Below are positions 1 to 5,208 of a DNA stretch of 7,556 bases, one piece after another. This DNA is from Deltaproteobacteria bacterium RBG_16_54_11 (GTDB taxonomy: Bacteria; Desulfobacterota; B13-G15; RBG-16-54-18): assembly GCA_001797905.1 (NCBI GenBank), contig MGQS01000122.1, positions 13,264 to 20,819 on the forward strand, read 5' to 3'. Within the stretch, counting starts at the first letter, position 1; each line of letters opens with the position of its first letter. The translations under genes and the position numbers were made by a program. The notes below the pieces were generated by a model. The model searched no databases. It was given only the letters and a program-made list of their open reading frames with translations, and was not told where the DNA came from.

Positions 1-288
1 CTCCATCCAGTTGTTGTTAGGGCCGGCCTCTTCCTTCTCGGGCGTACATACAAAGGTCAAATGTTCTGTCCGGGCCACATCATCCGGATGGCTTCGGTGG
101 AGGTACGAATGTGCGAAGGCCTGCTGATTCAATTCCATGAAGGTTTGATGGGGGCCTGTTTTTTCCTCCTTGATCCCGATCTCGATGAGACGTCTCATCT
201 CATCCTCTGTGCCCTGAACCCAGTATATCTTGTCAGGCTTGGTCAGCGCTGCCTGTTCTTCTACCCATTGTTTCACTAAATTTGCCAT
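1..288 (-). CDS. pckG: Phosphoenolpyruvate carboxykinase (GTP), N-terminal part, cut by window edge
   Basis: This is the first 96 codons of GTP-dependent PEP carboxykinase (EC 4.1.1.32), a cytosolic enzyme that interconverts oxaloacetate plus GTP with PEP, GDP and CO2. The translation starts MANLVKQWVEEQ. It carries N-terminal hallmarks of the GTP family: a WVEEQAALTKPDKIYWVQG block (residues 8-26), a HSYLHRSHPDDVARTE stretch (60-75, counterpart of the family's SYLARSDPSDVAR), a TFVCTPEKEEAGP stretch (78-90) and the NNNWM motif (91-95). The substrate, metal and GTP-binding parts lie beyond the left edge. The ATG at 288-286 is preceded by an AAGGAAG ribosome site about 7 nt away. It lies 31 bp downstream of the Ldh2-family gene on the same strand with no terminator between them, so the two are probably cotranscribed. 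The family call is firm from these motifs; intactness of the rest cannot be judged. Confidence 0.92.
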   Translation of the reverse strand, partial: MANLVKQWVEEQAALTKPDKIYWVQGTEDEMRRLIEIGIKEEKTGPHQTFMELNQQAFAHSYLHRSHPDDVARTEHLTFVCTPEKEEAGPNNNWME

Positions 289-319
289 AGTGATTCTTCC
301 TTAAGTATATAGAGTTCCA

Positions 320-1420
320 TCAAAGAGCATAGCTAATGCCGATCTCCTCAGCGATGGCCTTGAGGTCTGCCATGACGTTGGGGTGAAGGGGTATGCCCTT
401 GGCCGTTCGCTCCTCCGCCGCTTCAAACTCCTTTTCTCCGTGGATGTAGATCCGTTGCTGCCCTTCGGCCTTGGGGGCATCCTTCATGCGCCGGATTATG
501 TCGTCCATGGTGGCCTTGAACTCGGCAAGGGGCCGGAACCCGTCAACGCGCAGGGCCCCGAAGAAGTGCCCCACATTGGCCGGCAGCGGCTTGCCTTCAG
601 CGCTCTTGGGATAGACCGTATCGGCATATCCCGCCCCAGGAAGAATCCCGCAGAGGATGTCTACCAAGAGGGCAAGGCCGTACCCCTTATGCCCTCCTAA
701 GAGCTCATCCACTCCCCCTAAGGGGAGCAACCCCCCGCCGGCCCTGTGATTGAGGTTCTCGATGACCCGGGCGGCATCGGTGGTTGCTATACCGCGCTCA
801 TCGGTGGCCCAGCCAAGGGGGAGAGCCTTGCCTAACCTCTTGTAGACCTCGATCTTGCCCCTGGGCACCCCGCTGGTGGCCATGTCGAGGACAAAGGGGC
901 GCTCCTTTCCACTCGGCACCGCCACACTGATGGGGTTTGTCCCTAACTTGGCGTCTCTGCCAAAGGTCGGCACCACCAACACATCGGAATTGGTCATAGA
1001 GATGCCGATGAAGTCATGTCCCAGGGCCATCATGGCATAATAGCCGGCAATGCCATAATGGGTGGAGTTCCGTACCGACACAAACCCCACACCCATCTCC
1101 TCGGCTTTTTCTATGGCCTTGCGCATACCCCGTACGCCTACGGGAGGACCTAATCCCGCGCCCCCATCAATGAGGGCAGTGGTAGATGTCTCCCGTTCTA
1201 CCGTGATCTGCGGCCTCGCCAGCATCTGTCCTGTTTGCAGTCCTCTGAAGTAGCGCCTCAGCCGCGCCACCCCATGGGAACCTATCCCCCGCAAATCCGC
1301 CTGGACAAGGACATCGGCAGTCACCTCCGCGTCGCCTCGCGACACGTCCACTTTCTCGAAGACCTGGCGACAGAAGGCCTTTAAAGAATCGACCTGAACA
1401 ATAATTTCTTCTTCGGGCAT
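320..1420 (-). CDS. Ldh2-family malate/L-lactate dehydrogenase (NAD(P)-dependent)
   Basis: This is a 366-residue member of the Ldh_2 (YlbC/ComC/archaeal malate dehydrogenase) oxidoreductase family, which oxidises 2-hydroxyacids such as malate, lactate, sulfolactate or ureidoglycolate with NAD(P). Family motifs are in order: DLRGIGSHGVARLRRY (residues 42-57, conserved His49 and Arg53), NSTHYGIAGYY (118-128, catalytic-type His121), LGTNPISVAVP (159-169), FVLDMATS (176-183), and LGGHKGYGLALLVDIL (231-246). Length fits the family (about 340-370). An ATG at 1420-1418 follows a strong GGAGGAG ribosome site, fixing the start. The gene leads the PEP carboxykinase gene by 31 bp, so malate to oxaloacetate is the substrate I favour, but residues seen here do not settle specificity. 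The VDELLGG segment before HKGYG resembles the longer loop I recall in archaeal-type members. The protein is soluble, with no signal peptide or membrane segment. Confidence 0.9.
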   Translation of the reverse strand: MPEEEIIVQVDSLKAFCRQVFEKVDVSRGDAEVTADVLVQADLRGIGSHGVARLRRYFRGLQTGQMLARPQITVERETSTTALIDGGAGLGPPVGVRGMRKAIEKAEEMGVGFVSVRNSTHYGIAGYYAMMALGHDFIGISMTNSDVLVVPTFGRDAKLGTNPISVAVPSGKERPFVLDMATSGVPRGKIEVYKRLGKALPLGWATDERGIATTDAARVIENLNHRAGGGLLPLGGVDELLGGHKGYGLALLVDILCGILPGAGYADTVYPKSAEGKPLPANVGHFFGALRVDGFRPLAEFKATMDDIIRRMKDAPKAEGQQRIYIHGEKEFEAAEERTAKGIPLHPNVMADLKAIAEEIGISYAL

Positions 1421-1458
1421 CGTCTCCTCCTTTGGTCTTCTTTATCCAATAGCCCGTC

Positions 1459-1487
1459 AATCTAGCATAGGATCTCCTAAGAGGCAA
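1459..1487 (-). promoter_or_regulatory. Candidate promoter for the dehydrogenase/PEP carboxykinase pair
   Basis: On the minus strand, TTGCCT (1487-1482) is followed after 17 bp by TAGATT (1464-1459), placing transcription start about 30 bp upstream of the ATG at 1420. The match to a housekeeping promoter is only moderate. It was chosen because spacing and position fit; no conserved regulator site was recognised. Confidence 0.3.
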
Positions 1488-1569
1488 CCTCCTTGTGCAC
1501 TCCGGCAAAGAGTGGATTGTGCGACAGTGGATAGAAAAGCTCTCCCAAAGGACCGGAGGCGGAAATGGC

Positions 1570-1599
1570 TTGCAATCTTTCCAACCTTTTTGATAGAAT
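1570..1599 (+). promoter_or_regulatory. Candidate promoter for tRNA-Asn
   Basis: TTGCAA (1570-1575) and TAGAAT (1594-1599) are separated by 18 bp, a good housekeeping-type arrangement. Initiation would fall near 1606, giving a leader of about 39 nt before the mature tRNA 5' end at 1645. Apart from this and the leftward promoter candidate, 1421-1644 shows no gene. Confidence 0.5.
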
Positions 1600-1644
1600 G
1601 CCAAAAGGTTAAGTTATTTGGTTTTAGGCATAATGAGTTGATAT

Positions 1645-1720
1645 TCCCCGGTAGCTCAATCGGCAGAGCGGGTGGCTGTTAACCACTAGGCTGCAAGTTC
1701 GAGTCTTGCCCGGGGAGCCA
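1645..1720 (+). tRNA. tRNA-Asn (anticodon GTT)
   Basis: A complete 76-nt cloverleaf can be folded by eye. The acceptor stem TCCCCGG pairs with CCGGGGA (7 of 7). The D stem is GCTC/GAGC. The anticodon stem GGTGG/CCACT includes one G-U pair and holds the loop CTGTTAA with anticodon GTT at 1678-1680. The variable loop is AGGCT, and the T arm GCAAG/CTTGC carries the loop TTCGAGT. The discriminator is G, and the CCA tail is encoded at 1718-1720. It is a single-gene unit with its own promoter candidate and terminator. No duplicated 3' tRNA fragment or integrase is visible, so there is no sign that it serves as an integration site here. Confidence 0.97.
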
Positions 1721-1728
1721 AATATTTT

Positions 1729-1754
1729 AGGCCAGGAATAAACCTGGCCTTTTT
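1729..1754 (+). terminator. Rho-independent terminator of tRNA-Asn
   Basis: The stem AGGCCAGG (1729-1736) pairs perfectly with CCTGGCCT (1743-1750) around a 6-nt AATAAA loop, followed by TTTT (1751-1754). It begins 9 nt after the CCA end of the tRNA, so it closes the tRNA transcript. Confidence 0.88.
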
Positions 1755-1782
1755 GCTCTGTATATGTCTGCGTGGGTATATT
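1753..1782 (+). promoter_or_regulatory. Candidate promoter for the HIBCH-like gene
   Basis: TTGCTC (1753-1758) and TATATT (1777-1782) are 18 bp apart. The -10 is close to consensus but the -35 is weak and overlaps the T tract of the tRNA terminator. It would give a leader of about 85 nt before the ATG at 1876. A promoter is expected here because the terminator isolates this gene from the tRNA. Confidence 0.35.
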
Positions 1783-1875
1783 TTCTTCGGTTGAAATCAG
1801 GTAATTCATATATCGGTGCCACAACCAATCTCGATCAACTTTCGCTGGAGTAGCTAACAGGAAGGGATATTGTTT

Positions 1876-2958
1876 ATGGCACTTCGTTCGGCTCAGGGTG
1901 AACCTGAGGTTATTGTAAAGCGTTATCCCTGTATGATGGAGATCATCCTCAACCGGCCCCGGGTCATCAATGCCCTCACCACAGAAACGGTTCTCCGGAT
2001 CCGCCAAGTCCTTGACGAAGCCCTAGAAAAGGATCGATATCACTTTGTCCTGCTCCTGGGAACCGGCAACAGAGGATTTTGTGCAGGCGGCGACCTCAAA
2101 AGACTGGCAGAGACAGTAAAGGAGAAATCTTTCGCCGTCGCGGATCAGTTTTTTAAAGAGGAATATGCCTTAGACCTTTTTATGCACCGATTCCCTAAGC
2201 CGGTGATTGTGATCGCGGATGGCATAACCATGGGAGGAGGCCTTGGTATAGCAGCCGGGGCAAATATTGTTATCGCCACAGAGCAGACCCTCATGGCTAT
2301 GCCCGAGAGCCGGATCGGCTTTTTCCCCGATGTGGGTGCAACTGGCTGGATGTTTGCAAAGTGCCCCAGAGGATACCCGGAATACTTGGGGCTCTCCGGT
2401 TACGAAATGAAAGGAGCGGAATGTATACGTCTCGGAATGGCAAACGCCTTAACCAAGAGAGGCGATTTGCCGCGACTGAGAAAGGCACTTCAAAGTTTTT
2501 CGGAAAAGCTCACCGATGGGAAAACGATGGCGGCACGGCACCTTCGATCACATCTTGCACCCTTCTTCCGGGAAGACATTCGTGTCAATCCCGAAATGGA
2601 TGCTTGGGTAGCGACCCATTTCGCTGGCAAGACATCTATCCGGGAAATCATGAATTCCCTTTCTCGATGCAGCCAGGAGGATCGCCTGTGTCAGGATGTT
2701 TACCGCCGGCTTTCTGAACGCTCTCCCACAGCGCTCGTCCTCACCCTCGCCCTGCTGCGGCATAACGAAGGGCGCCCCCTGGAGGAGGTGTTTGCTGCGG
2801 AGGCCGAGGCGGCCCGGTTTATGATAAGACACCCGGATTATCTTGAAGGGATCCGCGCTCGCATTGTGGATAAAGATGATCAGCCGCACTGGCAGCCCAC
2901 CACAACAGAGGAAGTAATCCTCCCGGACGAACGACTTTTTATTGAAAAAGGCAGTTAG
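1876..2958 (+). CDS. 3-hydroxyisobutyryl-CoA hydrolase-like protein (enoyl-CoA hydratase/isomerase superfamily)
   Basis: This 360-residue protein matches the HIBCH branch of the crotonase superfamily, which hydrolyses 3-hydroxyisobutyryl-CoA (valine breakdown) or related 3-hydroxyacyl-CoAs to the free acid and CoA. Motifs include LNRPRVINALT (residues 25-35), the oxyanion-hole block GFCAGGDLKRL (67-77), DGITMGGGLG (115-124), and MPESRIGFFPDVG (142-154), with Glu144 and Asp152 at the positions of the HIBCH catalytic acid pair. The C-terminal block SPTALVLTLALL, HPDYLEGIRARIVDKDDQP and W-x-P is typical of HIBCH and absent from ordinary hydratases of about 260 residues. The ATG at 1876 is 9 nt after AGGAAGGG (1859-1866); a TTG at 1870 is the alternative. 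Family homology begins near residue 11; residues 2-10 come from a hairpin-forming repeat-like stretch. Substrate remains open because no other valine-pathway gene is in view. Confidence 0.87.
   Translation: MALRSAQGEPEVIVKRYPCMMEIILNRPRVINALTTETVLRIRQVLDEALEKDRYHFVLLLGTGNRGFCAGGDLKRLAETVKEKSFAVADQFFKEEYALDLFMHRFPKPVIVIADGITMGGGLGIAAGANIVIATEQTLMAMPESRIGFFPDVGATGWMFAKCPRGYPEYLGLSGYEMKGAECIRLGMANALTKRGDLPRLRKALQSFSEKLTDGKTMAARHLRSHLAPFFREDIRVNPEMDAWVATHFAGKTSIREIMNSLSRCSQEDRLCQDVYRRLSERSPTALVLTLALLRHNEGRPLEEVFAAEAEAARFMIRHPDYLEGIRARIVDKDDQPHWQPTTTEEVILPDERLFIEKGS
1881..1908 (+). repeat. Repeat-like hairpin at the 5' end of the HIBCH-like gene
   Basis: Within the first codons, CTCAGG (1892-1897) pairs perfectly with CCTGAG (1903-1908) around a 5-nt GTGAA loop. 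An alternative pairing uses GTTC (1887-1890) with GAAC (1900-1903). From memory, the stretch beginning CTTCGTTCGGCTCAGGGTGA resembles a short dispersed palindrome of the form CTTCGACAGGCTCAGGGTGA found in many environmental genomes; no second copy occurs in this window, so that link is inference. It encodes residues 3-11 of the protein. Confidence 0.5.
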
Positions 2959-3120
2959 GGACCGGGAGTATCGGGCACCCATGCGACGAACACCTTGTTG
3001 ACGTCCCCGTTCAAAAGGAGTATATTTTTATCAAGCTAGAGGGTCAAGATAAACTTCCCCAACAAACCTCAACCTCTCGGAGCAGCAAATGAGAAGGGGT
3101 TTCCATACAGCGCCACTATG

Positions 3121-3165
3121 AAGCCTCCGCGGAGATTATTATATCCCTTTGGAGGCTTTCTTGAT
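3121..3165 (+). terminator. Possible terminator after the HIBCH-like gene
   Basis: AAGCCTCC (3121-3128) pairs perfectly with GGAGGCTT (3151-3158) around a 22-nt loop, followed by a T-rich stretch (TTCTTGATTTT). The loop is long, the T tract is interrupted, and the hairpin sits 160 bp past the stop codon at 2958, so this is tentative. The intervening stretch 2959-3120 shows no gene that I can support. Confidence 0.35.
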
Positions 3166-3209
3166 TTTGTCTTTCTCCTATCAAAAAGTATTCAACAAAA
3201 CAACAGAGA

Positions 3210-3251
3210 CCCTTCAACAGGTGGTAATATTGGTTTAACCCAATTGAAGGG
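3210..3251 (+). repeat. Compound inverted repeat upstream of acyl-CoA dehydrogenase
   Basis: The outer arms CCCTTCAA (3210-3217) and TTGAAGGG (3244-3251) are a perfect 8-bp inverted repeat. Nested against the 3' arm is ATTGG (3229-3233)/CCAAT (3240-3244), sharing one base with the outer arm; its centre GGTTTAACC (3232-3240) is itself palindromic. The two stems would stack with an 11-nt one-sided bulge. It ends 65 bp before the GTG start at 3317. It may be a leader RNA structure or a regulator-binding site; the sequence alone does not say which. Confidence 0.5.
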
Positions 3252-3304
3252 AGCCGTTGCGTCACCATTATTTTACCGTGGTCATTTTTCATTGAGTCCT
3301 TTGC

Positions 3305-3311
3305 GGGGAGG
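3305..3311 (+). promoter_or_regulatory. Ribosome binding site deciding the GTG start of acyl-CoA dehydrogenase
   Basis: GGGGAGG lies 5 nt before the GTG at 3317-3319. No in-frame ATG occurs before the conserved N-terminal block, so this site supports GTG as the real start. Confidence 0.7.
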
Positions 3312-3316
3312 ATATC

Positions 3317-5101
3317 GTGGGAGAACCTAGGCAAATTAAGGGGGGGGGATTTTTAATCGAATCGATCGCGCCCAGGGAAATCCTTACCCCTGAGGATTTT
3401 ACCAAAGAGCAGCAGTTGATTGCAAAGGCAGCTACGGAATTTGTCCTCGGTGAAGTTCTACCGGTGGCCGACGACATTGAAAACAAGAAAGAAGGGCTGG
3501 TCCCAAGCCTGCTCAAGAAGGCAGGAGAATTGGGGTTCCTCTCCGGAGATATCCCCGAGGAGTACGGGGGGCAGGATTTGGATAAGGTAAGCGTCATCCT
3601 GATGATGGAGAACCTGTCTCGGGGAGGAGGGTCCTTTATGGCCGCCTATGGCGTCCATACGGGCCCTGGTACCCTCCCCATCGTCTTCTTTGGCAGCCAG
3701 GATCAGAAAAGACGGTATCTGCCGAAGATGGCCACGGGGGAGTTCATTGCCGCCTATGCCCTGACGGAGCCCGAGGCGGGCTCGGATGCGGTGAACGCCA
3801 AGACCACGGCGACGCTGAGCCCTGACGGCAAATATTACATCCTCAACGGTCAGAAGCAATTCATCACCAACGCGGGCATTGCCGATACCTTTGTCACCTA
3901 TGCCAAGGTTGATGGAGACAAATTCACCTCCTTCATTGTCGAGCGGACCTTCAAAGGAGTCTCGGTGGATGAGGAGGAGAATAAGATGGGGTTGAAAGGA
4001 TCCTCTACCAGGAGCGTTATCTTCGAAGATGTCAAGGTCCCTGCCGAGAATCTGCTCGGGGAGATCGGCAAAGGGCATATCGTGGCCTTAAATGTCCTCA
4101 ACATGGCGCGTTTCAGCTTGGGTGCGGGTTGTTTGGGTGGTGCAAAGATGGCCCTGCAGGAGGCGGTGACGTATGCGAAAAAGCGGGTTCAGTTCGGCAG
4201 GCCCATTGCCGAATTCGGCCTGATTAAGCAGAAGATCGGGGAGATGGCGATTCGTACGTTTATCATGGAGAGCATGATCTATCGCACCGGAGGCCTGACC
4301 GATCTGATTCTGCGTCCCATTGACCGCCATGCTGCGGATGTCGGGATGCACATGGCCAAGGGGATCGAGGAGTATGCCATCGAGGACTCGATCAACAAGA
4401 TCTTTTGTTCGGAGATGGCGGGCTATATTATCGATGAAGCCGTCCAGATCCACGGAGGGTACGGATATATCCATGAGTATCCCGTGGAGCGGGGGTATCG
4501 GGATCTCCGCATCAGTCGCGTTGTGGAGGGGACGAACGAGATCAACCGTCTCCTTATCATGGACATGTTGGTGAAGCGCGCCATGAAGAATCGCCTTCCG
4601 ATGCTCGATGCGGCGCAGAAGGTGGCGAACGAGCTGCCCAACCTCAGGCCGAAGGTGCAAGTAGATGATGAGAAGTTGAGCATGCAGAAGGAGATGGTGG
4701 AGATGGCAAGGAAGATCGCCCTCCTGGTCACCGGCGCCGCGGTGCAAAAGTACATGATGCAATTGCCGGAGGAGCAGGAGATCCTCGGTTTGCTCAGCGA
4801 TATGGCGATTGAGGTCTTTGCCATGGAAAGCGGCCTGCTGCGGGCATTGAAGAGCATGGCGAAATCCACAGATGAGAAGGCTCAGATCCAGATGGTTATG
4901 GTGAAGGTCTATGTCAATGAAGCCTTTGAGAGGTTGGAGAGTTATGCACGGCAGGCCCTCGCTGCCATTGCCGAGGGCGATGCCCTGAAGCAACAATTAT
5001 CGGCCCTCGAAAAGATCACTCGTTTTGGCCCCGTCAATACGGTTGCCCTGAGAAGGGAAGTCGCACAGTACACGATTAAGCGAGGGAGATATCCATGGTA
5101 G
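3317..5101 (+). CDS. Acyl-CoA dehydrogenase, long FadE/VLCAD-like type
   Basis: This 594-residue flavoprotein would catalyse the first step of beta-oxidation, making a trans-2-enoyl-CoA and passing electrons to ETF. It resembles the roughly 590-residue FadE type of Bacillus and mitochondrial VLCAD rather than the 380-residue short-chain type. The N-terminal KGGGFLIE block (8-15) leads to TPEDFTKEQQLIAK (24-37) and PEEYGG (80-85). FAD/substrate motifs follow: AYALTEPEAGSDA (146-158), FITNAGIAD (182-190), MGLKGSSTR (224-232) and QIHGGYGY (377-384). The catalytic base is Glu404 in VVEGTNEI. A C-terminal extension (about 420-594) matches the VLCAD-like extra domain. The GTG start is followed within eight codons by a nine-G tract. 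The thiolase gene follows by 107 bp on the same strand, with no terminator seen, so they are probably one beta-oxidation operon. Chain length specificity cannot be read from the sequence. Confidence 0.93.
   Translation: MGEPRQIKGGGFLIESIAPREILTPEDFTKEQQLIAKAATEFVLGEVLPVADDIENKKEGLVPSLLKKAGELGFLSGDIPEEYGGQDLDKVSVILMMENLSRGGGSFMAAYGVHTGPGTLPIVFFGSQDQKRRYLPKMATGEFIAAYALTEPEAGSDAVNAKTTATLSPDGKYYILNGQKQFITNAGIADTFVTYAKVDGDKFTSFIVERTFKGVSVDEEENKMGLKGSSTRSVIFEDVKVPAENLLGEIGKGHIVALNVLNMARFSLGAGCLGGAKMALQEAVTYAKKRVQFGRPIAEFGLIKQKIGEMAIRTFIMESMIYRTGGLTDLILRPIDRHAADVGMHMAKGIEEYAIEDSINKIFCSEMAGYIIDEAVQIHGGYGYIHEYPVERGYRDLRISRVVEGTNEINRLLIMDMLVKRAMKNRLPMLDAAQKVANELPNLRPKVQVDDEKLSMQKEMVEMARKIALLVTGAAVQKYMMQLPEEQEILGLLSDMAIEVFAMESGLLRALKSMAKSTDEKAQIQMVMVKVYVNEAFERLESYARQALAAIAEGDALKQQLSALEKITRFGPVNTVALRREVAQYTIKRGRYPW
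3340..3348 (+). repeat. Nine-G homopolymer inside the acyl-CoA dehydrogenase start region
   Basis: Nine consecutive G bases end the AAG codon and fill GGG GGG GG(A), encoding Lys8-Gly-Gly-Gly. The tract lies 24 nt after the GTG start. Gain or loss of one G would frameshift the whole protein, because no other start lies between the tract and the conserved domain. The current length gives the expected reading frame. Confidence 0.95.
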
Positions 5102-5186
5102 GCAAGATCCACGGGTGCGGTTGCAAGGGATGATGGCGGTGAGTTATAATGGGTCTCCCTTGGAGGGGCGGCGGCGAGCCGCTTAA
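5095..5186 (+). other. Two overlapping mini-ORFs between dehydrogenase and thiolase
   Basis: An ATG at 5095 overlaps the end of the dehydrogenase gene (its TAG is 5099-5101). It opens a 12-codon frame, MVGKIHGCGCKG, ending with TGA at 5131-5133 and preceded by GAGGGAG six nt upstream. A second ATG at 5130 overlaps that stop as ATGA and opens an 18-codon frame (MMAVSYNGSPLEGRRRAA) ending at 5186, 22 nt before the thiolase ATG. They could be translated leaders that keep ribosomes moving into the thiolase gene, or chance frames. Neither resembles a protein I know; the Cys-Gly-Cys in the first is the only notable feature. Confidence 0.2.
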
Positions 5187-5195
5187 AGAAAGAAA

Positions 5196-5201
5196 AGGAG
5201 G
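5196..5201 (+). promoter_or_regulatory. Ribosome binding site deciding the thiolase start
   Basis: AGGAGG is a full Shine-Dalgarno match 7 nt before the ATG at 5209. It selects that ATG over an in-frame ATG at 5149, whose extra 20 residues (rich in Gly and Arg) have no thiolase character. Confidence 0.85.
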
Positions 5202-5208
5202 CGCGAAT

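Noticed and set aside
61..279. 72-codon plus-strand ORF at the left edge
   Set aside because: It is antisense to the PEP carboxykinase N-terminus, which has clear family motifs.
1167..1604. 145-codon minus-strand ORF overlapping the 5' part of the Ldh2-family gene
   Set aside because: It shares strand but a different frame with a confidently identified gene, is Arg/Gly-rich, and has no domain.
1624..2007. 127-codon minus-strand ORF across the tRNA
   Set aside because: Its GKTRTCSLVVNSHPLCRLSYRG end is the well-known false translation of a reversed tRNA gene; the rest is antisense to the terminator and the HIBCH-like gene.
3118..3330. 70-codon plus-strand ORF before the acyl-CoA dehydrogenase
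   Set aside because: No ribosome site, no recognisable domain, covers the hairpins of the intergenic region, and overlaps the well-supported GTG start.
3116..3334. 72-codon minus-strand ORF in the same intergenic region
   Set aside because: No ribosome site was seen, it is antisense to the dehydrogenase start, and its sequence is unrecognisable.
4088..4996. 302-codon minus-strand ORF
   Set aside because: It is wholly antisense to the acyl-CoA dehydrogenase, His- and Leu-rich without any domain, and explained by codon bias of the real gene.
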